Positions 46,401 through 58,246 of a stretch of DNA of 64,000 nt are shown one piece after another. The DNA lies in NCBI GenBank assembly GCA_030435675.1, contig CM059622.1, positions 9,300,001 to 9,364,000 on the forward strand, read 5' to 3'. Both the position numbers and the translations under genes were made by a program. Below the pieces are notes generated by a model that saw nothing but the letters and a program-made list of their open reading frames with translations, searched no databases and was not told the origin of the DNA. The stretch is from Steinernema hermaphroditum. Taxonomy: Eukaryota; Nematoda; Chromadorea; Rhabditida; Steinernematidae. The first letter of the stretch is position 1. Every line of letters begins with the position of its first letter.

Positions 46401-47165
46401 GTGGTTTTCGCGGGAGTTCAATCGGACGAGGTTTGTGGACCATGTAGAACTCAACGGGAATCACTTCGTGCTGCTCAACTCGATGTCGATGGAGCGCGAC
46501 GGGTGCCGCCTGTGCGCCGAAGCCGAGTACGAACTTCGGGAGCTCTCGAAAGCCTTTGAATGTTCCGAGAGAGGGAGTTCCTCCTGTGAAAACTCGATCG
46601 GGGCGCCTTACTCCAGGCCCATTTTAATGCAGCACTTCCCACTGTACAGGTACTGTCGTCATTGACTCTCAGGTGTTTTAAGTGTCTTCTTCAGGGAAAG
46701 TGATATTGAGTGCGCAGACGATCTCGATTTAGCACCTGAGAAGCTACGGAAAGAACCTTTCCGGGAGAAGTGGGAGTGCCTCTCCAAAGAGTCCACGAGC
46801 GACTTGATTCGGCTTCTGAAACCGCGAGCTGCTTTCGGAGGACACACCCACTTCGGGTGCCAAAAATGGTGAGCCTCGCCTGCGAACTGCTTCTTCATGC
46901 GCTACCTAGGTGGTCAGGACTGAGCTCCTTCTGGGAATACTCCGTCTCCTCTTTCTCGTGGCGAAACACTCCCCTGCCAGCGCTTCTTCTACTCTCCATC
47001 ACCCCAGAATCCGTCGAAGTCTCCAAATGTCTTCTTCCGAACGAAAACACTGTCATCGCCATCTATTGCCTCTCTGCCGTCTTCGGCATCTTCATGTTTT
47101 TGTTTCAACGTGCTCTTCGGCGCTGCCTAAGGCGCCTCTGTTCTGTTTTTAAATTAGTTGCGTAA
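43415..47165 (+). CDS. mppe1: MPPE1/PGAP5-like metallophosphoesterase
   Basis: Membrane-bound phosphoesterase that, in animals, trims a side ethanolamine-phosphate from GPI glycans so that GPI-anchored proteins leave the ER. Exons: 43415-43623, 43664-43734, 46188-46329, 46380-46649, 46695-46868, 46910-47165. An N-terminal anchor (LARLLFFVAAVFVFNEFLVY) precedes metal motifs in order: VVADTHLLG (D-x-H), FFLGDIFDEG (GD), LAGNHDIGFHY (GNHD), MQHFPLY (H) and FGGHTHFGC (GHTH). A second hydrophobic segment (VIAIYCLSAVFGIFMFLF) and a basic tail close the protein. The second intron is 2.45 kb and holds LINE and hAT sequence; the others are about 40-50 bp. Confidence 0.95.
43750..43870 (-). mobile_element. 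LINE endonuclease fragment
   Basis: On the minus strand this reads VVLGTLNIRRLGSTARLVEL then QKEIEKTALI and a stop, the N-terminal start of RTE-type apurinic endonuclease domains. It is antisense to the RT fragment that follows. Confidence 0.6.
43985..45738 (+). mobile_element. RTE-type LINE fragment, split by a hAT-like element
   Basis: Reverse transcriptase core in the left part: INIQRGVRQGDTISPKLF, LCFADDIALIANTGEEL (catalytic FADD) and GLKMNREKTKIL, up to SRSVL. After the insertion the frame resumes with FDQCVLPAMLYGSETWSL and the conserved tail (TNEWLRGVTEVKDIDEATRR), with one stop (WYN then TGA at 45581) and a 25-bp loss. The 3' tail ends ataaattcgt. The 5' region is missing. Confidence 0.85.
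44476..45298. mobile_element. hAT-like non-autonomous transposon
   Basis: Perfect 13-bp terminal inverted repeats (cagggctgtgcga / tcgcacagccctg) and an 8-bp target duplication gtcctgat (44468-44475, 45299-45306), both classic for hAT. Subterminal arrays of gagtttcga repeats sit at each end. 823 bp, no transposase. Removing it with one duplication copy puts the surrounding LINE frame back in register. Confidence 0.93.
45739..46187. other. Remaining intron 2 sequence of MPPE1
   Basis: Two diverged copies of a module ccctgcgggcggcaaga / tcctgcgggcagcaaga (45796 and 45898), about 100 bp apart. A tract at 46010-46090 has weak tRNA-like A- and B-box features (tagcatctcagtgtgg, gggctcggttcccc) and could be a SINE head. 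Confidence 0.35.
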
Positions 47166-47782
47166 TGTTGTGATAAGTACATTTCTTTGCATTGGTTCGG
47201 GCGTTTTGTGTTTCGCACAAATTTCTTCTTTTTTACATAATTCTTTGCTTTCTCGTGTAGTGTTCTGAGAAGTCATCGCATGTTATAGTCAAGATTTCTA
47301 GATGTCCAAAGGCCTACGAGACATTGGGGTATCAGTTAGTGCCAAATAATGCTGCAGTAAAAGCTCAGAAGTTTGTATACAATACAGTACGAAGAGAAAA
47401 AGATTCTGACCAATGTGTAGAGAAAAGTAGTACTCGAAATGGGAAAACAATGACGAGAACTTGCGTGGTCTTGTGTAACAAAACACTTTTGTGTCCCGGT
47501 TTCAATAGCGGTGGGACGCCCCATCCCGGACCTGAAGCGAAGAGACGGATCTGACATCTCTCTGACGTCCCGCCACGAAAACCGTTGGGACGTCTACGAG
47601 TGACGTGTAATGCGGCGAGCGATGCCACGCAGAGTCGGTCGATCGCCCCTTGATCGGCCGTAGTAGCAGAGTCGGTCGATCGCCCCTTGATCGGCCGAAA
47701 TTGGACGCGATCGTGCTGCGCGTCTTCATCGGTTTTGTTGTGACCACTTTCATCGATTGTGTTGGTTTCAGCCCTCCACATC
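47166..47782. other. MPPE1 3' flank and COPA upstream region
   Basis: No gene recognised. A 32-bp unit (gcagagtcggtcgatcgcccc...) is tandemly doubled at 47628-47697. At 47562-47594 gacgtcccgccacg...cgttgggacgtc is a short palindrome. The COPA acceptor gttggtttcag ends at 47770. Confidence 0.45.
47760..47770 (+). promoter_or_regulatory. Candidate SL trans-splice acceptor of COPA
   Basis: gttggtttcag ends 12 bases before the ATG and has no cis donor that would add coding sequence. Confidence 0.5.
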
Positions 47783-50700
47783 ATGGCTCTTCTCACAAAG
47801 TTTGAGTCGCAGTCGGCTCGAGTGAAAGGTTTGTCGGTACTCTTTGTTCTGGAAGGCTCATCTCTTTGTTGCAGGCATATCTTTCCATTCGACGCGGCCG
47901 TACGTCTTGGCCTCGCTGCACAGCGGAGTAATCGAGTTATGGGATTACCGTATGTGTGTCATGATCGACAAGTTCGACGAACACGATGGACCCGTTCGAG
48001 GCATTGACTTCCACAACCAGCAGCCGATATTCGTATCCGGAGGCGATGATTACAAGATTAAGGTGAGCAAAGCGGATTGCACTTGTCTTTCATTTTTCCC
48101 GTTAGGTGTGGAATTACAAACAGCGTCGTTGCCTTTTCACTTTGCTCGGACATCTGGACTATATTCGAGCAACGAATTTCCACAATAAGTATCCTTGGAT
48201 CATCAGTTCATCTGATGATCAGACCGTAAGAATTTGGAACTGGCAGTCGCGCAATTCGATTGCCATTTTAACTGGTAAGTCTTTTTCAATCCATATATGG
48301 ATTTAATGAGCAGAATGCTTTTAGGCCACAATCACTACGTAATGTGTGCACAGTTCCACCCAGCGGAAGACTTGGTGGTCAGTGCAAGTCTTGACCAGAC
48401 CATTCGAATTTGGGATATATCTGGTCTACGCAAAAAAAATGTTTCCCCCGGTGTTGGAGCGTCTACGGCTTCGCGATCAACGACAGGAAGTGGTATCGGT
48501 CAAGCTGATCTTTTCGGACAGCCAGATGTCGTCGTAAAATACGTTTTGGAAGGCCATGACCGAGGTGCGTTACCTGTGGAAGCTCGCGTACTTATCAGTT
48601 TCTTTAGGGGTGAACTGGGTGTCGTTCCATCCAAGCATGCCTCTCATTGTTTCGGGTGGCGATGACCGACAAGTGAAGCTATGGAGGTACAACGAAAGCA
48701 AAGCTTGGGAGGTTGATTCGTGCCGCGGTCACTACAACAACATCTCCTCTTGCCTGTTCCATCCTAAAGCTGAATTGATTTTGAGTAATTCGGAAGACAA
48801 GAGTATCCGTATCTGGGATATGCAAAAGCGCACGTGTATCCACACCTTCAGGTTTTGTGAACTGTTTATGATTTGTCTTATCGAGCAATTCTTGCAGACG
48901 TGAAAATGACCGGTTCTGGGTTCTTGCTGCCCACCCAACCCTCAATATGTTTGCCGCTGGTCACGATAAGGGAATGATCGTTTTTAAAATTGAACGCGAG
49001 CGACCGCCGTACTGCATTCACGAGAATCTTGTGTTTTATGTGAAAGAGCGTCAGCTACGACGTCTTGATTTGACCACTAAGTAAGCATGTTCTGAGAAAC
49101 GGGGACGCGACCAATATCATTTCAGCAAAGACGTTGGAATCATTCAGCTTCGGTCAAACAAGGTCATGCAGCCGTACCACTCTCTTCACTACAACCCTGC
49201 CGAAAATGCTTTCCTAGTGGTCACCCGTACACATAATGGTGAAAACAGCGCTTATGATTTGTACAAAGTTGGCAAAGAAGAAGGCAGTTCTGAGACCGAA
49301 GGAAAGCGGTCGCCCGGTTTGGCAGGTGTGTGGGTTGCAAGGAATCGTTTTGCCGTTCTCGACAAGAATCAACAGATTGTTATTCGTGATCTCATGAACC
49401 GCGATAACCGCAAACTGGAACAAAACACTCCAATTGACGATGTCTTCTATGCTGGAACTGGTCTTTTGATCCTGAAGAACTCGGAAGGCATTCAGCTTCT
49501 CGATGTTCAGCAGAAGCGTACTATTGCTTCTTTGAAAGTGAGTAAGGTCAAGTACATCGTCTGGTCAAAGAACATGGACTTCGCCGCGCTTCTGAGTAAA
49601 CATACTCTCACCTTAATCACTCGAAAGTTGGAGGTAGCTTGAAATGCAGTTATGTTTCCGCAATTAATGAAATTCTTTATAGGTTCTCTGCACTGTTCAG
49701 GAATCTACGCGCGTGAAGAGTGGTGCCTGGGACGAAAATGGAGTCTTCATTTACACCACAACGAATCATATTAAATACGCCCTCACTACTGGTGATCACG
49801 GTATTATCCGCACGCTTGATGTTCCTGTGTACATTGTCGCGGTTCGAGGAGAGCGACTGTATTGCTTGAATAGGTATCACTTTGATAACTGTTTCATATG
49901 CATTTAATATGCAAATTGTAGAGAAGCTGCGCCTATTGAGTTGACCGTCGACTCTACGGAATATCGCTTCAAGTTGGCTCTTATTAATCGACGTTACGAT
50001 GAGGTGAATGCAAATATTTTTGAATGTGTTGACAACTGCTGTACTTTATAGGTACTCAGCATGGTTCGTGGTGCGAATTTGGTTGGGCAATCCATAATTG
50101 CATACCTTCAAAAGAAGGGGTATCCAGAAGTTGCCCTTCACTTTGTCAAGGATGAGAAGACTCGTTTCGGATTGGCCCTCGAATGTGGAAACCTTCCAAT
50201 TGCCTTGGAAGCAGCTAAAGTTCTGGACGACCGTTCTGTCTGGGAGGCACTGGCCGATGCCGCTCGCGAACAGGGCAATCACCAAGTTCTTGAAATGGCG
50301 TACCAGAGAACCAAGGATTTCGAGAAACTGGCTTTCCTTTATTTGATTACGGGAAATACGAAAAAACTGGCTAAAATGATGCAAATTGCTCAAGTGAGAA
50401 AAGATATTCATGGCCAGTTCCAAACTGCATTGTCCCTCGGCGATGTCGAAGAAAGAATTAAGAGTAAGTAAACACCACGCAGTGTACTGTAACCACCAAA
50501 CTTTTTAGTCTTGAAGGAAACTGGACAAATTTCTCTGGCTTATCTGACTGCTGCCACTCATGGTTACGAAGATGAAGCTGAACGACTTAAGGCAGATTTG
50601 GAAGCCAAGGGTCAGCCTATTCCTACTGTCGATTCGAATGCCACTCTTCTGTGCCCCCCTCCTCCCGTTCACCAGGCTGAAGAAAATTGGCCGCATCTTA

Positions 50701-52122
50701 CTGTCACACGAGGCGCGTTCCATAACGAACTCTTGGCTAATGGAAGTGGAGCGCAGGCTAGTCGTGCGACCACTGGAGCCAAGGCAACGCGAGCTGCCTT
50801 TGTTGCTGCTGACCATGAAGATGTGGTATGCAGTTTTAACTGAATGGGTATGTGAGCATTTCCTATTTAGGACGAGGGAGATGCATGGGGAGCAGATGAA
50901 GGAGATATTTTGGGTGGAGATGATGACCTTATGCTTGATGACGGTGATGTCCTTGGCGAAGATGGTGCTGTTGAAGGTGATGAGGAAGGAGGATGGGATG
51001 TAAGTTGATTGTACATGTGCAACTCGCTAGTATCGTATGTTAACAGGTTGACGATGATCTTGCCCTCCCAGCCGATGTGAATGTTGGAGCTAATGTTAAT
51101 GCGGGTGAAGACTTTTATTCTCCTCCCAACCGGGGACATCCGCCATCCTTCCAATGGACGAACAATTCAAGATTGGTTGCAGACCACGTGACTGCCGGCT
51201 CGTTTGAGACCGCTGCGCGACTTTTGGCTGATCAGCTTGGCATTACAAACATTGAACCTTTTCGCGACGTGTTCATGATGTGCTACGCTCGCTCCAGAAC
51301 GGTGTTCAATGGTGTGACGTCTTCCACCCCGAATTACGCCTATCTCCAGCGTAACTGGAAGGATGCTGCTGTCAAGAACGGACTTCCAGCTGTCGGAATG
51401 AAGCTTGGTGCTCTTGCTGAACGCTTACAGCAGTGCTATCTTCAGACAACTAAAGGACTGTTCAAGGAGGCTATTATTCAGTTCCGCCAGCTACTTCTCA
51501 GTGTTCCTCTTCTCGTCGTTGAATCGAAACAAGAGGTTGCGGAAGCTTCTCAGCTCATCGAAATTTGCCGTGAATACCTCGTCGGACTCCTCCTGGAAAC
51601 TAGCCGCAAGGAGCTTCCCAAAGAGTCTGTAGATAATGCAAAGCGGAACGCGGAGATGGCCGTCTATTTTACGCACTGCAATCTGCAGCCTATGCACAAG
51701 ATTCTTACTCTCCGCACTGCCATCAATCTGATGTTCAAACTCAAGCAAATGAGAACATGTGCAGCTCTTTGTCGTCAATTGCTTGAATTGGGTATATTAA
51801 AATGCTACCAATTGTGCATGATCAATCTACTTTAGGCCCCAAACGCGAAGTAGCCGATCAAATAAGGAAGGTCCTGACGGTTGCTGAGAAAGACCCAACC
51901 GATGCCCATCAGCTGAAGTACGATGCGTTGAATCCGTTCGTCATTTGCTCCAAATCCTTTACTCCACTATACCGTGGGAAGCCGCAGGTGAAGTGCCCAT
52001 TCTGTGGAGCCTCGTATCGGCCAGATTGCGCAGGACAGATTTGCGATGTCTGTCAAGTTGCTGAGATCGCCAGGGATGCTATCGGTTTGAGGATTAGCTC
52101 GGTGCAGAGTGGAACACGTTAA
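47783..52122 (+). CDS. copa-1: Coatomer subunit alpha (COPA)
   Basis: Large COPI coat subunit for retrograde Golgi-to-ER transport. Fourteen exons: 47783-47828, 47874-48062, 48106-48274, 48325-48564, 48608-48851, 48898-49080, 49126-49633, 49683-49873, 49922-50003, 50052-50463, 50509-50825, 50871-51000, 51048-51791, 51836-52122. The N-terminus [20 protein letters not shown] is the family start. Six or more WD repeats follow ([62 protein letters not shown]), which read KKxx cargo tails. The middle is alpha-helical solenoid. An acidic linker ([18 protein letters not shown]) leads to the C-terminal domain that binds epsilon-COP, ending in a Cys-rich zinc-like motif ([12 protein letters not shown]). 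Full length, about 1,230 residues. Confidence 0.97.
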
Positions 52123-52514
52123 ATGTATTAAATAATTTATTTCGTGTTAATATAACTGTTATCGTCTAAGTAACAGGTTCTGTGGCTTTGAGATTTATTG
52201 CGGTGGTTGTGTTGTGTGTGATTCATGGTTGTCATGACTGTTGAAGTGATGGAACCTTTCGACGATTGCTCTGGACGATGTGATGTCTATTGTGGTGGCA
52301 AAGTCCTTAGAGGGTGAACGCTAGGAATTCAGACTTCTTATCCTTCGCGATCTGCTAGTATCCTTCACGGGGTTTTCTTGGTTGGTGTCAATCCGAGCTC
52401 GTCAGTTCTGCAAACTGTTTCTCTCATCCAACCATTTATTGTATCAACAACATAACAATGAGTACACGTAACGCATCGGTAGTACACCTTATCGAACGCC
52501 GCACAGCTAACCAT
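52123..52514. other. Convergent 3' flanks of COPA and LETMD1-like gene
   Basis: No coding sequence. 392 bp between the two stops hold both 3' UTRs. An AT-rich tract (tattaaataatttatttcg) just after the COPA stop may include its poly(A) signal. Confidence 0.5.
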
Positions 52515-54021
52515 CTACTTCTTTTGCGACTCGACAGCTTGGCAGAGAATGGGAGCGTGGATCATAAGGGACGTATCATTGGAAATGGCTGTTACAAGAC
52601 GAGCATCAGGAAAAGCAAATCAAATGAAAGTCTTACCTTTACTGGCGGCCAACCAGGTTTTTAGAAGTTGGCGCATTTCGGGAACACTTTTCCCTTCGTA
52701 CTGCAGACGCCGGATGAACAGGTGCTTCAAAGATGCAACGTGGGAGGGTAGGGCCGGGCCACTTACCATAAAAAGCTGCTGATCATCCATTTCGTCGACG
52801 AGGTGCAGCTCATTCAGCTGTCTGGAATCCAGTTCCCTGATCACTTCAGCTCGATGACTCAACCGCTTGGTGCCGGAAAACGGGAAACATCGATGGATCA
52901 GGCAAAGACGGACCTGGAAGGGAAGAGTATAACCCGTCTTCGCGAAAACTTACGATATGGCTCATGGGAAAATCGAGCAGCGGCGGAATCCTCAGCTGGT
53001 CGACATCTTCGAATCGAATAGGGACATTGAAATTCGTGCTGAAGACCTTCAGATTCTCAACGATAGGTTCGTAATGTCGATCAGCGGATTTCCTCAGAGA
53101 ATAGGCCCAAAACTCCTTTCGCTGCTCGTTGCTCCAGAAGTGCCTCGTCAGAATTAGGCGGGGGAAGAAGATTCTGAAATGAACGAGTGGAGACAAACGC
53201 ACCGAAGTTTGTCGAAGACATTGAAAGCATGTTCTTGCTTTGAAGTTAAATCACATAATAAAACTGACATGGCGAAACCGATCACGTAAATCGTCATAGG
53301 CATCACCGCGATGACCACAATGCCGACCAATTTGGAAATTTCTTCGCTGGTCTATAAAGCACACATTATAAAAGAGGTCCACAGTGCACAGAAGAAGAAG
53401 TCCCACAGAAGTTCACGGGTTTACGAGGAGCGACAAAGCGAGAACGCATCAAGCTAGCTTACTTACACAAATACAACAATCGTCTCGCCGACAATGGGGA
53501 TTTGAAGGAGCAGAAGGAGTACAGCAATGTACGCAAGTTCAGGAGGACACTGTGAAAGTAAAAAAGTTCTTCAAATCGTAGAAGTCGCGCAGTTCGGACA
53601 AGCGAGGCCTTCTAACTGACGACACCAACTGACCTGGACGTAGGACTCCAACTCGCTGGTCGACAGATCCGTCAGCGTTCGCTTTCCACGAAACAAATCG
53701 CGTCGAATACGGTAATACGACTTCATATCCGAAATGCACCACGTACATCCTAGAAACACAGTTTTTCTGGAAAACGGCAACACTGGGGAACTCACCGTCT
53801 TTGACCATTCTGTGCAATTTGTAGGCCCGGGGATACCGCGGTCCGACGTAAGCCTCGAACTTGGCCATTATCCCAGTTGGTTTCCGAGGGCCCGTGGAGA
53901 AGGATGCATTCTGGTGGCGAATAGCAAGCACCGCGGCGAGAGGAGTGACTCCGGAAGATCGGGCCAGGACGGCGCTCAGGGAGTGCGACGGGAAGAGAAG
54001 CGCCCTTAAGTTCGGAATCAT
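52515..54021 (-). CDS. LETM1-domain mitochondrial protein (LETMD1-like)
   Basis: Inner-membrane protein with a LETM1 ribosome-binding-like domain. Minus-strand exons: 54021-53796, 53749-53634, 53549-53467, 53173-52954, 52913-52767, 52724-52638, 52588-52515. The N-terminus is a presequence (RHQNASFSTGPRKPTG). Domain landmarks: YRIRRDLFRGKRTLTDLS, the membrane segment PPELAYIAVLLLLLQIPIVG, FPRLILTRHFWSNEQRKEF, the LPPLLDFPMSHI region and the final helix MRQLLKTWLAAS. No EF-hand or long coiled coil follows, so it is LETMD1 (about 330 residues) rather than LETM1. The acceptor ttgttttcag abuts the ATG, indicating trans-splicing. A hydrophobic open stretch in the third intron is treated under findings. 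Confidence 0.88.
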
Positions 54022-54032
54022 CTGAAAACAAC
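54022..54032 (-). promoter_or_regulatory. Candidate SL trans-splice acceptor of the LETMD1-like gene
   Basis: On the minus strand ttgttttcag runs directly into ATGATTCC; an acceptor touching the start codon cannot serve a cis coding exon. Confidence 0.6.
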
Positions 54033-54539
54033 ACGGTGGTCAAAACGGCGACGTGAAAAACCGGGTGATCGATGTCCCCGAGATAAGCGGAAACTGCCCG
54101 GTCGGGGTACGGTAGCCATCACCCCGCGTAAGAAACTTCCAGGCAAGACCGATTCACCGATTCCGAGCACAACTTGTAAGACAGAAGGTACTTGTCGAAG
54201 TCTTAGAACTTTGTTAAACTCCACTAGGAAAACAATAATTTGAATTAGCACCAATATTACAAACTTTACAATGTACAACTGAGCGTAAGACACCGTATAC
54301 ATAGATAGCAATAATCCGCCATACAGGGTTAACGCGTTAGAGAAGAGTAGTGCAAAGGAATTCTGAGAATCTATGAATCAGGCACAGAGTGAGTATTATG
54401 AGATGTCATTACTTCAACAGATACTGAGAAGATACCGGCAGAGATGAGATCGATCGAATCACAGAAGGGTCTCTAGGCTGGGAATCAGGTGATACTGGAG
54501 GAAGAGATTGAGCAAGTGGAAGAACGGCGGCCGGCTTGG
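54022..54539. other. Gap between the PDZ gene stop and LETMD1-like start
   Basis: No gene. Both neighbours are on the minus strand. 518 bp is long for a nematode operon spacer, so an independent promoter plus trans-splice site is more likely. One tacggta motif at 54107. Confidence 0.45.
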
Positions 54540-55809
54540 TCAAAGCCTTGTGATGTGAACCCCGTTGCTGTCGTCGTCCACTACTTGCAGAATGTGCTTG
54601 AATCCTACGGAGTCGAAGAGGGCATCCTTGACCGCAGTAGCTTCACGAGACACATCGGATGAGTTGAAACTATTACCGTCGGCAAGCAGGGAATCCACAT
54701 CCGTGACAGTGCCACTACTCTCTGGGCTTTCATAGGAACTGCCTAAATGTACCCATTCAGCAAAAGAATCACCGTATCGGACGGACGGGTGCAAACGGTA
54801 GCTGAGTAGTGCACCCTTTCTCCTCCTGGATCCACCATCACCATCGTTTACACCCGTCCTATCGCATCAACACTAACCATTGTTATCGGCAACTCCTGAG
54901 GAATTAGCTGTCTTGTCAAACACGTCATCTCCATTTCCCAGACCGAGTGAGCACAAATTTATGAAGTCGGCCAAACTTTCGCGTGACGAAAGTTCTAAAT
55001 TCACGATAAAGACTGAGAAAGCATCTAGTTCCTAACCTTCGTCCACTTCCAGCAAACACTTTTCTTGTTCTTCCAGAAAGCGTAATTGTTGGAGTTTCAA
55101 CTCCAGAAGCTTTTGAAGCTGCATCGACCTCGCCGCCAAATCGATTCGCTCGCGAATGTTCTGGAACATCACTATCATGCGCATCCACAGGCAAGAAGAG
55201 ATAAAGGAGATCAATTCCTCTGCAAAACACCACCTTCAGGAAACAGCTACCCTTTGCGCCGACAAACCATGGCTGTAGTCGGTGACAACTTTCCCGTTTA
55301 TCGAAATGATCACATCTCCTGCTCTTACTCCAGCTTTTGCAGCGTTGCTATCGATGTCCACGTAATCCACATATGTTATCCTTTCAGCTTCCGACGTATC
55401 ATCTCCCCGTGTTAGAAGATAGGACTAAACAACTGGCATAAGCTCATGGAGTAAATAGCGAAACAACCTGCACAGTGAATCCAAAATGTTCCGACTTTTT
55501 TCTGACCAAAAGCAACGTTCGTCTTCTCTCGTTATGAACAGGATTAGTCTTGACTTCATGGTCCTGTTTCACGGCTTCCAGAACTTTCTGAAACGATTAA
55601 GTGCACTATTACACAGAAAATACTCAGCGTTCAACAATATAGCAATGGACTAAAAAGAAACGGCAGCACCCTCATCGATTGTATTCAGAAGCTGTTGGAC
55701 GATCAGAACCGAATAATTTCGATCGCCCTTTAATTCCAGATGCATCACTTACACAGGGCTCACCAGCAAATTGGAGTGCATTTTCGTTTTTCTCTCCATC
55801 TAACTCCAT
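54540..55809 (-). CDS. Tamalin/CYTIP-like PDZ scaffold protein
   Basis: Small adaptor with one PDZ domain and a coiled coil; mammalian relatives link receptors to cytohesin Arf-GEFs. Minus-strand exons: 55809-55753, 55587-55468, 55424-55268, 55219-55037, 55012-54878, then about 54826-54540. The PDZ domain runs from RRTLLLVRKKSEHFGFTVQ through ITYVDYVDIDSNAAKAGVRA and GDVIISINGKVVTDYSHEEL. The coiled coil is NIRERIDLAARSMQLQKLLE onward. Exon 1 (MELDGEKNENALQFAGEPC) is chosen by a strong gtaagtga donor in the right phase. The join between the last two exons does not keep frame with any acceptor I can see, so the C-terminal 90 residues (SYESPESSGTVTDVDSLLAD) are less certain. Confidence 0.72.
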
Positions 55810-58246
55810 TTATCATCGAAATCTGGCAGAAAAACAAAGAATAGTGCAGCGGACGACGAACTCCGCTGGTAGAGTATTCTGAAACTGAGAGGAAAGTGAC
55901 GAGTGGAACGAGATTGCGCGAACACAGAACGGCAGCGACGGCACGGTTAATCTTCGTGTGGAAGGATAAGCGCTCCTAGCAGAAAACGCTCGGAGCAACT
56001 CGTTAATCTAAGTCATTTTTCACTCTCGGCACCTCCAAATTGTTGGAAGTGAGCGCGCAAATTATCTGAAGCCCTCACTTATCGGATCACGTGGCTGGAT
56101 GAGGGGAATCTGAAGATTTCACGAAAATCGACAGTTTTGGCGGCGAAACGCATCCACGTCCCACGATGGCGACGCACGGGGAGAACCTGATTCCAGTGGA
56201 GAAGAGGGCTTCATCAGAAATAGAGAGAGCAGAAACGAGAAGTTCCAAAGGTCCCCGGTGATTCATCCAGCGCTAATGAGAACGCCGTGGCGAAGCCGAA
56301 ACCACTTTTTCTCCGCATTTCCATACATCGGCTGATGACAGTAACCCAATGATTACAGAAGAGTAAACAGTTTACAGAGGGCCAGCGGACGGCAGCGGAG
56401 AACCCACTGTGGAATGGTTTTTACGGGAAGAAATCAAACGTCGCCGCAGGTTAATTTGTCATCGCCTGCCTTGTCAAGATCGCGAAAAAGGGTATATTTT
56501 ACGACTCTCACGGGACGGGGATGTACGGAGCGCGCGAAACACGTCCCCGATGGTCTAAAACAATCGAAGCGCCCGGTCACCTAATTTGTCGTTGCGTCGT
56601 CCTTTTGGAATGCGTCTTGAGGGGCCAGGGGATCTCGTTTGCACGGCTGAACGACTCGCCTCCCCTGACCTTGGTGTGACGTCAACGGATCTGAAGCGCT
56701 CGGAGCCGCAGATAAGAGCTCGAATTTGTTTTGCATCTCGATTGCGCGAGCAAATGGAAGCAGAATACAAGGAACGAAACCAGTCGGAGAGAACAAAACG
56801 GAGCAGAAGATCTGCTTCTTTCGTGCAACGATAAACATGCACAGCTGGGGAGTTGGGCTGGCACTGGTGATGAATGGAGCGAAAGCACTTACTAGCTCGG
56901 CTGCCCTAAGGCGAGGCTGTCATCGCGCAGCGCAGAGTTGATAGCGATCGGAAAGGGACGAAAATTTGTGTTTCTCGAGTGGTCACCGCAAAAACAGCTG
57001 AAACTCGACACTTTACCAAACAGTTCGCCGTGCGTAGGAGCGACTGTAAACAGAACGCGCAACCCTGCGGCGGACTCCCATGCAAATGCGGCGCTAATCG
57101 CATTAGCACGATTACCATATCGCACCCCGTCGGAAGACCGCAGATTCTATGCAAATGGAAGGGCGCGCGGGGCTTGTAGCGAGGCGCGCCGAAGGGCCTA
57201 CACTCGAACAAACAAAAATGCGCCATTCATCATATCGAGTGGGTGGCCAATTTCCACGACAATCGTCCGCTTTCCGCCTGATGAAACAAAAAAGGTCCAC
57301 TCCATACGCGCCTTTGACGTATGCGGGCAAGGAAGCGTGCAGGGTGTTTGGGGTGGATAGGTGTTTCCTGGCAACCACGCCGCCTGCGTCTTCAGAGGAC
57401 AAAAGCAGAGAACGAAGATCCGTTGTTTCTCTTTCGGGGAGATCAAATTCCGCGATACAAAAAACGTCACAATGCAGATCTTTGCACGTGTGCCCTCTAT
57501 CGGCCTTTTTGCAAAAAGTACGCTTGTGTGCAGAAGGATCGATTATGCCACAAGAAGTTCAGCTAGATCTCGGACTCTTTCGAAACAAAAATATTACAAA
57601 TACTCACTGGATACGTAATAAAAATCCAAAAACCGATTTCGGAGATCATATGAAAAATCATTTCGGGACTCAAGGAGGTCCGCATCAAAGCTCGAATACG
57701 GTCGGCACTCGAGCTCGAGTATCTTTCTTCGACTCAACTCGATGACTCGACGCTTCTTGACTTGAATGGGAATTCTATACTCGAATTTCCACTTCCACGG
57801 AAGGCTTCTCCTCATTTTGCTTCTCGGAAAAAGTGCAAATGAAGGGCGACCCTTCTACCGTAAACGTTAATGCAGATGGCTCTTTGGTGGGTCTCGCCGC
57901 GACGCCTAAATGATTTCAGACGTTCCTTCGCCCATTGCAGAAAAACTCTATTGTGGGAACGGGAGCGTTGTTTACGGGTAAATGCATATAAAATTGTCGC
58001 GAAATCGCTAAAATGTTTCTCGTATTGGGTGTCAAATAGTCGATGCCGTTTTTCCGTCAAATTTTTCAGATACACTAAAATGTTTTTTCGTCGTTTATTT
58101 CTTTTTTACGGACCTTAAATGTACCGTAGCACACTGTTTCTCTCTTTTTCTTCGCGACTTTATTTTGGTGTTTCTATGCTGTCACTGTGTTTGGTCTTTT
58201 GTGTGTTTTGGTAACATTACCGGTACATTTTAGGTGATAGTCCGCC
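55810..58246. promoter_or_regulatory. Divergent intergenic region, PDZ gene / HMG20-like gene
   Basis: No gene recognised in 2.4 kb. Frames at 56555-57360 on both strands are open but have no protein-like periodicity. A cluster of actcgaatt/tcgag words at 57690-57785 is simple-sequence. taccgta motifs at 57857 and 58120. Confidence 0.45.
58225..58234 (+). promoter_or_regulatory. Candidate SL trans-splice acceptor of the HMG20-like gene
   Basis: gtacattttag ends 13 bases before the ATG at 58247. Confidence 0.45.

Noticed and set aside
53270..53355. A cassette exon of the LETMD1-like gene
   Set aside because: In the phase set by the flanking exons it has a stop; direct joining gives the family sequence VVFV-IFFPRLIL.
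54540..54826. A separate small gene after the PDZ gene
   Set aside because: No start context of its own and same strand; more likely the last exon of the PDZ gene with a join I cannot resolve.
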